From the NCBI GenBank assembly GCA_963844625.1, contig CAWJPF010000006.1, positions 124,001 to 188,000 of the forward strand: a DNA stretch of 64,000 nucleotides, in the 5' to 3' direction. A model generated the notes under the pieces. That model was not told where the DNA came from and did not search any database. It saw nothing but the letters and a program-made list of their open reading frames with translations. The position numbers and the translations under genes are program-made. Source of the DNA: Palsa-504 sp963844625. Its GTDB lineage: Bacteria > Actinomycetota > Actinomycetes > Streptosporangiales > Streptosporangiaceae. Below are positions 32,717-41,515 of the stretch, piece after piece; position 1 is the stretch's first letter; every line of letters starts with the position of its first letter.

Positions 32717-34009
32717 TTGGTGACTGTGCGGTTCGTATTCACGCCTCCCGCCGACCACGCGGCGGGACTGCTCACCCTCCCGTGGTCTGAGCCGCTGGCG
32801 CAATGGCAGGATGAGCGGCTCGTCGAGATCCGCCAGCGCGGCATCTCCCGGCACGTGGTCCGCTTCGTCTACGACGACGGCGTGCTCTACGCGCTGAAGG
32901 AGCTGAGCGAGCGGCTGGCCCGGCGCGAGTACCGGCTGCTACGGGCACTGGCTGAGCTCAACATTCCCGCGGTCGAGGTAGTCGGGATCGCGGTCGACCT
33001 GGCTGACAAGCCGCCGGGAGGATCCGACTCAGACGCGGTTCTTGTCACCAAGTTCCTCAGCTACGCCACGACGTACCGGGCGGTGTTCTCGCACCCGCGC
33101 GGCATGACGGCCACCGACGGCCTCCTGGACGCGCTGGTGGAACTGCTCGTCCGGCTGCACCTGTCCGGGTTCTTCTGGGGCGACTGCTCGCTGTCCAACG
33201 CGTTGTTCCGGCACGACGCGGGCAAGCTGGAGGCGTACCTGGTCGACGCGGAGACCAGCGAGCAGCATCCGGCGCTGACCGACGGGCAGCGACAGTGGGA
33301 CGTCGATCTGGCCACCGAGCGCATCTTCGGCGAACTGCTCGACCTGCAGGCAGGCGACATGCTCCCGCCCGAGGTCGATCCGATCGACATCTCCGACCAG
33401 CTCCGGCAGCGGTATGAGTCACTGTGGCAGGAGCTGAACCGCGAGGAGATCCTGAAACCCGAGGAGCAGCGGTACAAGATCGCTGAGCGCCTGCACCGGC
33501 TGAATGAGCTCGGCTTCGACGCCGAGGAGGTCGAGCTGATCAGTACCGGCGACGGCAACAAGCTGCGGCTGAAGACCCGGGTCGCGGAAGCCGGCCACGA
33601 CTCCAGGCAGCTGTTCCTGCGGACCGGGATCGACGCGGGCGAACACCAGGCGCGCCGGCTGCTCAACGACATCGCGGGCTTCCGTGCCTGGCTGGAGCAG
33701 AAGCAGGGCCGTCCGGTCTCGGAGGTGGTGGCGGCCAACCGGTGGCTGGAAGAGGTGTACGACCCCGTCATCGCCGCGATCCCGGAAGACCTGCGCGGCC
33801 GGCTGCCCCCGGCGGAGATCTTCCACGAGATCCTCGAACACCGCTGGTACATGTCGGAGGCGGCGGGCCGCGACGTCGGTACCACCACCGCCGCCAAGGA
33901 CTACATCAAGAAGGTCCTGCCCGACGCACCTGAGCCGCTGGAGCCCGCCGAACTGGTGGACTCCGCCCGCCCCCTAGCCGAGGACGATTCACTCGCCGCC
34001 GCTGATTAG
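32717..34009 (+). CDS. DUF4032 family protein (kinase-like fold)
   Basis: 430 residues; TTG 32717, GTG 32720 or GTG 32726 could start it. The N-terminal half looks like a lipopolysaccharide-kinase-type fold: YALKELSERLARREYRLL has the Lys/Glu pair, SGFFWGDCSLSNALFR the catalytic-loop-like D..N, and EAYLVDAETSE the metal-binding Asp. The C-terminal half is the DUF4032 region (RLHRLNELGFDAEEVELIST and AEIFHEILEHRWYMSEAAGR). Actinobacterial homologues are conserved but uncharacterised. It overlaps the convergent TetR gene by 4 bp. Confidence 0.8.
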   Translation: MVTVRFVFTPPADHAAGLLTLPWSEPLAQWQDERLVEIRQRGISRHVVRFVYDDGVLYALKELSERLARREYRLLRALAELNIPAVEVVGIAVDLADKPPGGSDSDAVLVTKFLSYATTYRAVFSHPRGMTATDGLLDALVELLVRLHLSGFFWGDCSLSNALFRHDAGKLEAYLVDAETSEQHPALTDGQRQWDVDLATERIFGELLDLQAGDMLPPEVDPIDISDQLRQRYESLWQELNREEILKPEEQRYKIAERLHRLNELGFDAEEVELISTGDGNKLRLKTRVAEAGHDSRQLFLRTGIDAGEHQARRLLNDIAGFRAWLEQKQGRPVSEVVAANRWLEEVYDPVIAAIPEDLRGRLPPAEIFHEILEHRWYMSEAAGRDVGTTTAAKDYIKKVLPDAPEPLEPAELVDSARPLAEDDSLAAAD

Positions 34010-34584
34010 GTCTCTGCCTGATTAGCCCGGGCCGGGAGCAGGTGCATGAGCTCGGCGGCGATGGTATCCAGCGGCTGGCTGCTGCCCTCGGCGCGGCACA
34101 AGATCAGCGCGCCTTCCATCCCGGCCAGCGCGGCCAGCGCGATCGGCCCGGCGCGGTGCTCGGGTACCCCCGCCTGAGTGAGCCTTGCCGCCAGCCGGGC
34201 GGTCCAGGAGCCGAAGGCCGCGCGGACGGCCTCGATCAGGTCGCCGCCGGCCTCGCCCGCGCCGATCGCGACGCCGGCCACCGGACAGCCGGAGGTTCCC
34301 CCTGACGCCAGCACCGACTGACGCCACAAGCCGAAGAAGCACTCAAGCACGTCGGCCGGGGTGCCCGCCGGGCAGGAGTCAAGATGTCCCAGGATCTGAT
34401 CGGAGGTCCAGCCGATCGCGTCCTCGGCCAGCTGCCGCTTGCCACCCGGGAAGTGGTGGTAGATCGAGCCGCGGGGCGCGCCGCTGTCTTCGAGCACGTC
34501 GGTAAACGAGGTTCCGCTCAGCCCGCGTGCACCTATGAGGGAGGCGGCGCTGCGGATCATGCTCGCCCGGCTGCTGGTACTCAT
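34006..34584 (-). CDS. TetR/AcrR regulator of the LmrA/YxaF type
   Basis: 192 residues from ATG 34584. HTH: GARGLSGTSFTDVLEDSG followed by APRGSIYHHFPGGKRQLAED, the LmrA/YxaF signature ('RGSIYHHFPGGK..L'). The C-terminal domain has SGCPVAGVAIGAGEAG and EGALILCRAEGSSQPLDTI, again subfamily-typical. These repressors usually control an adjacent multidrug exporter, and here it follows the DHA2 MFS gene by 63 bp on the same strand. A likely operator is the inverted repeat at 36299-36319 upstream of the exporter. Confidence 0.85.
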   Translation of the reverse strand: MSTSSRASMIRSAASLIGARGLSGTSFTDVLEDSGAPRGSIYHHFPGGKRQLAEDAIGWTSDQILGHLDSCPAGTPADVLECFFGLWRQSVLASGGTSGCPVAGVAIGAGEAGGDLIEAVRAAFGSWTARLAARLTQAGVPEHRAGPIALAALAGMEGALILCRAEGSSQPLDTIAAELMHLLPARANQAET

Positions 34585-34647
34585 GATCGATGTGTACGCC
34601 GTCGAGGGAACGCATCGCAACCGGCATGACCCGATGACGGCAGGAGC

Positions 34648-36240
34648 CTACCGCGACTCGGACTGGAAGCGATCGGCTTCAGGGTCCTGGCCCGGCATCC
34701 CGGTCGCGCGGCCGGCCGCTTCGGCCGGGGCTTCCTGGCGTCCCCGCTTGAGCCCGCGCAGCGCCACCAGGGCCGCGACCGCCATGATCCCGGCCATCAC
34801 GTAGAACACCTCCCGGATGCCGCCGGCGAAGTCAGCGCGGATGAAGGCGGGGATGGCGGCGGCGTTTCCGCTCCCGCCTTGCAGCTGGGCGATCTTCGCC
34901 GCCTGAGCTGACGCCGCGCCCTGCGCCAGGCCCTTCGCGACGAGCGAGGAGGTTATGTGGGACCGGAACGCGGAGATCAAGATGGTGCCCAAGATGGCGA
35001 AGCCGAGGCTGGCGCCGTAGTTGCGGACGGTCTGGGTGATGCCGGTGGCCTCGCCGTAGGAGTAGCGGGACGCGCGGTTCACCGCGTCGGTGTTGGCCTG
35101 GCCGAGCATGAGTCCCATGCCCGCCCCGGCTATGACGATATAGATCACCTGGGCGCCGACGTGCAGGTCGGTTACCTTCCCGGCCCACAACGCGAACCCC
35201 ACCGCCGCGAGCGCGCTGCCGAGCACCACCGGCCGCTTGGCCCCGACCCGGTCCAGCAGCCGGCCGCCGATCTGCGCGAAGACCACGAAGCCGAGGAAGA
35301 AGTACAAGATCAGCAGGCTGGACGTGGTGGCCTTCTCGGCCAGGGCGACCTGCCCGTACACGCTGGCGAAGAAGAACACCGGGATGAACGCCATCATGGC
35401 GATGCCGAGGATGACGTTCTCCACCAGGAACGTCTGGTTTTCGAAGATGCGCACGTTCATCAGCGGTGATTCGGTCCGGCGCTCGACGAAGTAGAAGACG
35501 ACGAGCAGCACCACGCCCGCGGCGATGCACACTTCGATCGCCGGATTGCCCCAGCCCCACAGGGCCGACTGCTGGAAGCCGAACACGCTCAGGCCCACGC
35601 CGCTGACGATCAGGGCCAGGCCGCGGTAGTCCATCGGCGCGGGACGATGGTCGTCAGCGGGCTTGGAGACGGCGATCAGGGCCAGGGCGATGAGGGCGAC
35701 AGGAACGTTGATCCAGAAGATCGCCCGCCAGGTCCACTCGATCAGGTAGCCGCCCGCGATCGGGCCCACGGCGGTCAGGGCCCCGGCCACGCCGAAGAAC
35801 AGCGCGAGCGCGCGACCGCGGGAGTGCAGCTCGAACGTCTGCACCACGATAGCCAGCGCGGCCGGGAACATGATCGCCCCGCCCAGGCCCTGCACCGCCC
35901 GGAACGTCACGAGCCACGCCTCGGCGAGGCCGCCGGCCGGCGTCAGGCCACACAGCACCGAGGAGCAGGCGAAGATGATCACCCCGAGTACCACCATCTT
36001 CCGGGGCCCTACCGTGTCCGCCAGGCGGCCGCCGAAGGCGAAAAACGCCGCCAGCGCCAGCAGGTAGGCGTTGATCCCCCACTGCATGCCGCTGCTGGAC
36101 AGGCCCAGAGCATGCTGGATCGTCGGCGCGGCGATCGACACGATGGTCTGGTCGATGAAGGTCATCGAGACCGCGAAGATCATCGCCGCCAGGACCAGGC
36201 TCTTACTCCTGCCACCGGCGGTAGTGCTGGCGCTCATCAT
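34648..36240 (-). CDS. DHA2-family MFS multidrug transporter (14 membrane segments)
   Basis: 530 residues. Starts MMSASTTAGGRSKSLVLAAM; FGGRLADTVGPRKMVVLG is MFS motif A, and LGGAIMFPAALAIVVQTFE and GPIAGGYLIEWTWRAIFWIN are motifs B/C of the EmrB/QacA group. Fourteen hydrophobic helices can be counted. It exports hydrophobic compounds by proton antiport, and its substrate is probably the inducer of the cotranscribed LmrA-type TetR regulator. Confidence 0.88.
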   Translation of the reverse strand: MMSASTTAGGRSKSLVLAAMIFAVSMTFIDQTIVSIAAPTIQHALGLSSSGMQWGINAYLLALAAFFAFGGRLADTVGPRKMVVLGVIIFACSSVLCGLTPAGGLAEAWLVTFRAVQGLGGAIMFPAALAIVVQTFELHSRGRALALFFGVAGALTAVGPIAGGYLIEWTWRAIFWINVPVALIALALIAVSKPADDHRPAPMDYRGLALIVSGVGLSVFGFQQSALWGWGNPAIEVCIAAGVVLLVVFYFVERRTESPLMNVRIFENQTFLVENVILGIAMMAFIPVFFFASVYGQVALAEKATTSSLLILYFFLGFVVFAQIGGRLLDRVGAKRPVVLGSALAAVGFALWAGKVTDLHVGAQVIYIVIAGAGMGLMLGQANTDAVNRASRYSYGEATGITQTVRNYGASLGFAILGTILISAFRSHITSSLVAKGLAQGAASAQAAKIAQLQGGSGNAAAIPAFIRADFAGGIREVFYVMAGIMAVAALVALRGLKRGRQEAPAEAAGRATGMPGQDPEADRFQSESR

Positions 36241-36771
36241 GTCCCCCCAGTTCGAGCCGCGTACTAGCAGGCTCTCAGTCTCGGGTGTCGCTGTCCATCA
36301 GTCATCGGTTAAATGACTGCGAACACAGCTCACCATCTCAGTCCGGACCGGCTGCGGGCCCGCGCCGCGCCCAGCACGCCGCAGCCATCTCGGGGGCAGT
36401 GCCACTGCTTCCGTTTCAGGGCCCGGAGGTCGCGCCGGCGGCTCTCGCCCTGACGTTCGCGACCGCGGCAGACAGCGTGATGACGTTCGCCATCTTGTCC
36501 GCGAGGCCCTGATTCGCCGCACCGGCAGCGCACTCGTGATCGCTATCGGCGTCCGCCATCAGCGGTCCGGGTTGAAGTGAAAGGTGACAACTCCGGCAAT
36601 TGATAATTGACCATGGCAATCACTGGTTGCGTCATCAAATATCGACCTGGAATGGGTGATGAGTTTCCCGCGCGACCGCTGCCAGAAATCGCGGGGGAAT
36701 ATGACAGTGCACCAGATGTCCGCACGGCCCCGGCCGTGAGCGGCATTATGGCGAAGGGCGATGGCCGGCGG
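36241..36771. other. 531-bp intergenic region
   Basis: No gene is supported. It contains the operator-like repeat at 36299-36319 and a patch of lower GC around 36590-36640. Two small minus-strand frames, 36416-36559 (47 codons, MADADSDHECAAGAANQG...) and one starting ATG 36613 (23 codons, MVNYQLPELSPFTS...), have no ribosome site and no recognised family. Confidence 0.4.
36299..36319. promoter_or_regulatory. Inverted repeat upstream of the MFS-tetR operon
   Basis: CAGTCAT-CGGTTAA-ATGACTG, 7-bp perfect arms with a 7-bp spacer, 59 bp upstream of the transporter start. The position and spacing suit the operator of the cotranscribed LmrA-type repressor. Confidence 0.5.
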
Positions 36772-37761
36772 CTAGCCGCCGATGGCCGACATCGACCTGG
36801 CCGGCTGAAGGAAGCCGGGATCGTTGATGCCGTGGCCGGGCAGCTTGATCGCGACGGCGCGGCGCCAGATCGCGGCGAGCTGGTCGTCGTCCGCGCCGGA
36901 GCGCAGCGGCGCCCGCAGATCGCTTTCTTCGCGCGCGAACAGGCAGTTGCGGACCTGGCCGTCCGCCGTCAGCCGCACTCGGTCGCAGGCCCCGCAAAAC
37001 GGCCTGGTCACTGAGCCGATCACGCCGACCTTACCGGGACCCCCGTCGATCACGAACGTCTCAGCGGGCGCCGCTCCGCGGGCGTCCGGATCGTCGGGGG
37101 TAACAGAGAACTCGGCTGACAGGGCGGCCAGGATCTCATCGGCCGTCACCATGTCCGCGCGCCGCCAGCCGTGCTGCGCGTCCAGCGGCATCTGCTCGAT
37201 GAACCGGAGCTGATATCCGCGCTCCAGGCAGAACCGCAGCAGCGGCCCCGCCTCATGATCGTTCACGCCGCGCATCAGGACCGCGTTCACCTTGACCGGA
37301 GTCAGCCCCGACGCGGCCGCGGCCGCCAGCCCCGCCAGCACGTCCGGCAGCCGGTCCCGCCGGGCCAAGGTCGCGAATGTCTCACGGGACAAGGTGTCCA
37401 GCGACACGTTGACGCGGTCAAGTCCGGCTTCCCGCAGCGGCCGCGCCAGCCGGGCCAGCCTGATCCCGTTCGTGGTCACCGAGATCACCGGACGCGGGCG
37501 CAGCGCGGCCGTCGCCGCGACGATAGCTTCCAGACCGGGACGCAACAAAGGCTCACCGCCGGTAAGGCGGACCTCGGTGATACCCAGTTGCCGTACCGCG
37601 ATCCCGATCAGGCGAATAAGCTCCGCATCGGTCAGCAGAGCCGAGCCAGGCAGCCAGTCAAGTCCCTCCGGGGGCATGCAATAGGTGCAGCGAAGATTAC
37701 ACCGGTCGGTCAGTGACACGCGCAAATCCGTTGCGACACGTCCAAATGCGTCGGCCAGCAA
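36772..37761 (-). CDS. moaA: GTP 3',8-cyclase MoaA
   Basis: 329 residues from TTG 37761. The radical-SAM cluster motif is CNLRCTYC (about residues 21-28). TGGEPLLRPGLEAIV and SVTTNGIRL are SAM-binding features. The C-terminal 4Fe-4S motif reads RPFCGACDRVRLTADGQVRN followed by CLF, and the protein ends SAIGG, the Gly-Gly tail needed by MoaA. It converts GTP to 3',8-cyclo-dihydro-GTP in molybdenum-cofactor synthesis. It is a solitary gene; moaC and others are not in the window. Confidence 0.93.
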   Translation of the reverse strand: MLADAFGRVATDLRVSLTDRCNLRCTYCMPPEGLDWLPGSALLTDAELIRLIGIAVRQLGITEVRLTGGEPLLRPGLEAIVAATAALRPRPVISVTTNGIRLARLARPLREAGLDRVNVSLDTLSRETFATLARRDRLPDVLAGLAAAAASGLTPVKVNAVLMRGVNDHEAGPLLRFCLERGYQLRFIEQMPLDAQHGWRRADMVTADEILAALSAEFSVTPDDPDARGAAPAETFVIDGGPGKVGVIGSVTRPFCGACDRVRLTADGQVRNCLFAREESDLRAPLRSGADDDQLAAIWRRAVAIKLPGHGINDPGFLQPARSMSAIGG

Positions 37762-37924
37762 GCTGTCAGCTCCGCCCTCGGGGCTAAAGGGGATTCCCGG
37801 AATTACAGCCTACGTCCTGGCCTCCGAAAAGAACGCTTCTCGCCAGCCTGCGCTCCGCTATCCTGAGCTCCTATGGCAACCAATAATTGCGCGCAGCAAT
37901 CTATTAATGCATGACAAGGGCAGG

Positions 37925-38332
37925 CTACGAGGCGACGAGCGCATCGGTGAGCGCGTTGATGCCCGCCAGGTTCCCGGCGAGGTCAGCCGGGAGATGGTGC
38001 CGGACGGCGAGCGCGGCCGGAGAGTAGTACGAGACCGTGGTCTGCCCATCGTCGTCCCATACCAGTACTTTGAGCGGCAAGTCCAGCGCGGACAGCGGCG
38101 CCGCCGCCATTACCGGGGTGCCCCCCGCCGGGCTGCCGAAGATCACCAGCGTGGTCTCCCGGAGGGAGAGCCCCACCTGGCGGGCCTCGGCGGCCTGATC
38201 GATCACGGTGAAAATCTTCATTCCCTTCGCGCTGATCATGCCGGTGAGCGTCGAGACGGTATCCGCGACCGAGCGTCGGCTGAGCTTGGTCACGATATCG
38301 GCCTCGTTCATGGTCGTGCCTTCGGTCATCAC
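37925..38332 (-). CDS. DUF302 domain protein
   Basis: 135 residues. SVADTVSTLTGMISAKGMKI, FTVIDQAAEARQVGL, TTLVIFGSPAGGTPVM and LPLKVLVWDDDGQTTVSYYS are successive DUF302 motifs. These small alpha/beta proteins are soluble or periplasmic with unknown role. No signal peptide is seen. It follows the haloalkane-dehalogenase gene by 22 bp, so the two are probably cotranscribed. Confidence 0.85.
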   Translation of the reverse strand: MMTEGTTMNEADIVTKLSRRSVADTVSTLTGMISAKGMKIFTVIDQAAEARQVGLSLRETTLVIFGSPAGGTPVMAAAPLSALDLPLKVLVWDDDGQTTVSYYSPAALAVRHHLPADLAGNLAGINALTDALVAS

Positions 38333-38354
38333 TGTCTCCTTGGCCAGCTGGCTA

Positions 38355-39257
38355 TTACCCCGCGGGGTAAGCCCGGATGAAGTCGGCGATCACGGCGCCG
38401 AGCCGTTCACCCGCATCTTCCTGCAGGAAATGACCGGCTCCGGTGATCACGGGATGATCGATTCCCGCCGCGCCAGGCACGGTCTGCTTCAGCACAGGCC
38501 CCATCGGGCCGGTGATGGGATCACGATCGCTGAACGCGACCAGGAAGGGCTTGTGCCAGGTGGCTAGCTGACGCCAGGCGGCCCGGTTGGCCGCTGAGGC
38601 CGGGTCATCGGGAGACGTCGGGACCAGCTGAGGCATCGCGCGGACGGCCGCGGCGAAGGACGCGTCGGGGAACGGCGCCTCGTAGGCGGCCAGGACCTCC
38701 GGTGACAGCCGCGTCTGGCAGCCGGCCTGCACCAGCCGGGACACGCTCAGCGTGGGTGCGGTGCGGACGGTCTCGCGGAACCGCAGCCAGACATCGGGCA
38801 TCGGCTGGTCACCCGTGGGCAGCCCCGTGTTGGCCGCCACCACCCGGGCGAAACGATCCGGGTGCTCGGCGACCAGCCGCAGCCCGAGCAGGCCGCCCCA
38901 GTCCTGCCCGACAATGGTCAGGCCGTGCAGGTCAAGCTGGTCGAACGCGAGCCCCCGGATCCACTCCACGTGCCGCGCGAAGCTGTGATCACCGGGTTCG
39001 GCCGGCTTGTCCGACCGGCCGAACCCGGCTAGGTCCGCCGCGACAGCGCGCAATCCCGCGTCCGCGAGTACCGGCAGGACCTTTCGGTACAGGAACGACC
39101 AGCTCGGCTCGCCATGAAGCAGGAGCACCGGCTCGCCATCGGCAGGCCCGGCCTCCACGTAGGCTAGCCGCAAGCCGCCGACCTCGGCGTACTTGGGCTG
39201 GTACCCGAAGTCGGGCAGGCCAGCGAACCGCTCCTCGGGCGTGCGCAGCACTTTCAT
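38355..39257 (-). CDS. Haloalkane dehalogenase (HLD-I type alpha/beta hydrolase)
   Basis: 300 residues. LRTPEERFAGLPDFGYQPKY and LLLHGEPSWSFLYRKVLPVL are typical of subfamily I. TIVGQDWGGLLGLRLVAEHP holds the Asp nucleophile and the adjacent halide-stabilising Trp. GAGHFLQED carries the catalytic His, with an Asp near FSDRDPITG as acid. The enzyme would hydrolyse carbon-halogen bonds of haloalkanes to alcohols. The oxyanion HGEP is the type-I form. First gene of a two-gene unit with DUF302. Confidence 0.85.
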   Translation of the reverse strand: MKVLRTPEERFAGLPDFGYQPKYAEVGGLRLAYVEAGPADGEPVLLLHGEPSWSFLYRKVLPVLADAGLRAVAADLAGFGRSDKPAEPGDHSFARHVEWIRGLAFDQLDLHGLTIVGQDWGGLLGLRLVAEHPDRFARVVAANTGLPTGDQPMPDVWLRFRETVRTAPTLSVSRLVQAGCQTRLSPEVLAAYEAPFPDASFAAAVRAMPQLVPTSPDDPASAANRAAWRQLATWHKPFLVAFSDRDPITGPMGPVLKQTVPGAAGIDHPVITGAGHFLQEDAGERLGAVIADFIRAYPAG

Positions 39258-39320
39258 GCCGCCATGCTGCCACGAATGCCGTACGGCCGGGCCAGATCAC
39301 ATCCCGCGGCAGGCAATGGA

Positions 39321-39351
39321 AGAGCCCTGGCCGGTAACCGGCCAGGGCTCT
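39321..39351 (-). terminator. Strong hairpin downstream of the lectin gene
   Basis: AGAGCCCTGGCCGGT and its exact complement flank a single central A, giving a 13-15-bp GC-rich stem between the lectin stop (39374) and the dehalogenase start. No long T-run follows, but stem strength and position suit a terminator for the lectin transcript. Confidence 0.65.
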
Positions 39352-39373
39352 CGCTACGTGCGGCTAGGCGAGG

Positions 39374-40213
39374 CTACGGCACTTTCCAGTGCTGGTTGCT
39401 GCTGTTGTGGCAGGTGTAGACGATGAGCTGAGTGCCGTTACGGGTCGAGTACGCCGGGTCGTCCAGGCAGAGCTTGTAGCCCTGCGCGTTATTGACGAGC
39501 TCGCCGTTGGCCATGTCAGTCCAGAGCTCGTTCTTGGCGTGGTTGCAGGTGTACATGATCACCTTGCTGCCGCTGCCGCCGGAACGCTGGTCGTTCGCGC
39601 AGGCGCCGTTGTGGATCAGTTCGCCATTGCTGTACGTCCACTTCTGGGCCTTGTCGTTGCTGCACGACCAGGTCTGGACCTTGGTCCGGTTGGCGGAGCT
39701 GTTACCCGCGGCATCGAGGCACTTGCCGTCGTAGCCCTTGATCTCGTACCCGCTCGTGGTGGGGGAGGAAGAAGTCGGGCTGGGCGACGGGCTCGCCGCG
39801 GTCGTGTATGTCATCGCGACGCTGAGGGCGTTGGTGGCATCGGTGGTGGGCAGGCTCACGGTCGCGGACACGTTACAGGAAGCCGGGGCGGCGAAAGCCA
39901 GCACCAGGGGGACGCTCAGCGGCGTGGTCCCGGACGTACCGCCCGAGGTCGCGGCCGCCGAGCCGCTGGTCGGCGTGCAGGTAGCCGACCAGGTAACGGT
40001 GGCCGTCCCGTTGACGGTAGCGGTCGCGGCGACCGTGACCGACGTCGGCGCGGTGATCGTCTCCGCCACGGTACAGTTCGCGGCCGCGCCGGAGCCGTTG
40101 CAGAAGCCGGCCACGTTCGCGTGGGCGATCGTCATGGTCGCGGTGAGCGCCCCGGCCGTGAGCAGGCCGGTCACGACCGCGTAAACGGCGGTACGCCGTG
40201 ATCTCTGCATCAT
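39374..40213 (-). CDS. Secreted ricin-B-type lectin protein
   Basis: About 279 residues from ATG 40213 (GAGAGG 6 bp upstream). Sec signal peptide (RSRRTAVYAVVTGLLTAGAL, cleaved near AHA-NVAGF). A Ser/Thr/Ala beta-rich domain, about 35-145, has four Cys, followed by a Pro/Ser linker. The C-terminal 120 residues form a beta-trefoil with repeating units: VQTWSCSNDKAQKWTYSNG, IMYTCNHAKNELWTD and LIVYTCHNSSNQHWKVP (Q-x-W motifs). Likely an extracellular carbohydrate-binding protein; no catalytic domain is visible. Confidence 0.82.
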   Translation of the reverse strand: MMQRSRRTAVYAVVTGLLTAGALTATMTIAHANVAGFCNGSGAAANCTVAETITAPTSVTVAATATVNGTATVTWSATCTPTSGSAAATSGGTSGTTPLSVPLVLAFAAPASCNVSATVSLPTTDATNALSVAMTYTTAASPSPSPTSSSPTTSGYEIKGYDGKCLDAAGNSSANRTKVQTWSCSNDKAQKWTYSNGELIHNGACANDQRSGGSGSKVIMYTCNHAKNELWTDMANGELVNNAQGYKLCLDDPAYSTRNGTQLIVYTCHNSSNQHWKVP

Positions 40214-40360
40214 CAATTGCCTCTCAGCATCGCGTGAGTCCCCCTGGTCCCCTCTGCCTTGACGCGCCAGCGTCGGCACCGGTTTACACCAGGTTCAGGG
40301 GCTTGGCGCAAAAGACGGAGATATACGCCTGGGTAAGCGATTTAACACCGAGAAACGCGT

Positions 40361-41515
40361 TTACGGCCTATTGGCCAATTCGGCGTAGAGATCCGCGGTC
40401 TGGGCGGCGATAGCGGGCCAGCCGAATTCCGCGACCGCGCGCTTACGGCCCGCCTGGCCCATCGCCCGCGCCCGGGCGGGGTCGCTCAGCAGCGCGTTGA
40501 GGGCGACCGCGAGCGCCTCGGGATCGCCTGGCGGGACGAGCAGGCCGGTCTCGCCGTCGGCGACGACCTCGGGGATCCCGCCGGTCCGGGACCCCGCCAC
40601 GGCGGTCGCGCACGCCATGGCCTCCAGGTTCACGATGCCGAGCGGCTCGTACACCGACGGGCAGGCGAACACGGTGGCGTGCGTGAGCAGCTGGATGACC
40701 TCGGCTTTGTCCAGCATCTCCGGGATCCACACCACACCGGACCTGGTGGCGCGCAGGCCCTCGACCAGTTCGGTCACCTCAGCCAGCAGCTCGGACGTGT
40801 CGGCCTGCCCGGCGCACAGCACCAGCTGCGCTTCCGGGATGAGCCTGGACGCGGCGCGCAGGAGCACCGGCACGCCTTTCTGCCTGGTGATCCGGCCGAC
40901 GAAGATGACGTAGGGACGGCGAGAATCGATTCCGTACCGGTCAAGCACGTCGGTATGGGGGTCAGGCCGGTATTCGGAGGTGTCAATGCCGTTGCGTATC
41001 ACCCGGATCCGTTCGGCAGAAATCTCGGGGTAAGCCGTCATGATGTCGGCCCGCATGCCGTCCGACACCGCCACCACCGCAGCGGCTGAGGTCGCCGCCG
41101 TCCGCTCGCACCAGGAAGAAACCGCGTAGCCGCCGCCCAGCTGTTCGGCCTTCCACGGCCGCAGGACCTCCAGGGAGTGCATCGTCATCACGTGCGGGAT
41201 GCCGTAGAGCATGGCGGCCAGGTGGCCCGCCAGGTTCGCGTACCAGGTATGGGAGTGGACCAGCTCCGCGGACCCGACGGCGGCGGCCATCGACAGGTCG
41301 GTGGAGACGACCTGCAGCGCCTGGTTGGCGTCGGCCAGCTTGTCCCACGGCCGGTGCGCGACGGCGCCTTCGCGGTCCGCGCCCTGGCAGTGCACGACCA
41401 GATCTACCAGCGGCGCCAGCTCGCGGGCCAGGTACGTGACGTGGACGCCCGCCCCGCCGTATACCTCGGGCGGGTACTCCCTGGTCAGCAGCGCGACCTT
41501 GAGCTTGCCCGTCAC
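40361..41515 (-). CDS. glgA: Glycogen synthase / maltose-1-phosphate synthase, GT4 family
   Basis: 384 residues from GTG 41515; this start gives a 4-bp GTGA overlap with the glgC stop. ALLTREYPPEVYGGAGVHVT is the donor/acceptor-binding N-terminus of actinobacterial GT4 enzymes, VGRITRQKGVPVLLRA the K-containing loop, and PSVYEPLGIVNLEAMACATA the E-x7-E motif. Actinobacterial members (GlgM) make alpha-maltose-1-phosphate from ADP-glucose, feeding the GlgE pathway; glucan elongation is the alternative. glgE is not in the window. Confidence 0.9.
   Translation of the reverse strand: MTGKLKVALLTREYPPEVYGGAGVHVTYLARELAPLVDLVVHCQGADREGAVAHRPWDKLADANQALQVVSTDLSMAAAVGSAELVHSHTWYANLAGHLAAMLYGIPHVMTMHSLEVLRPWKAEQLGGGYAVSSWCERTAATSAAAVVAVSDGMRADIMTAYPEISAERIRVIRNGIDTSEYRPDPHTDVLDRYGIDSRRPYVIFVGRITRQKGVPVLLRAASRLIPEAQLVLCAGQADTSELLAEVTELVEGLRATRSGVVWIPEMLDKAEVIQLLTHATVFACPSVYEPLGIVNLEAMACATAVAGSRTGGIPEVVADGETGLLVPPGDPEALAVALNALLSDPARARAMGQAGRKRAVAEFGWPAIAAQTADLYAELANRP

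Noticed and set aside
36772..37761. Radical-SAM enzyme of a RiPP cluster
   Set aside because: The C-terminal second 4Fe-4S motif and the GG tail identify a genuine MoaA; the small frames nearby lack support as precursors.
37762..37924. Molybdenum-cofactor riboswitch upstream of moaA
   Set aside because: I could not match the conserved Moco RNA core; only a weak GC hairpin is seen. A covariance-model search would decide.
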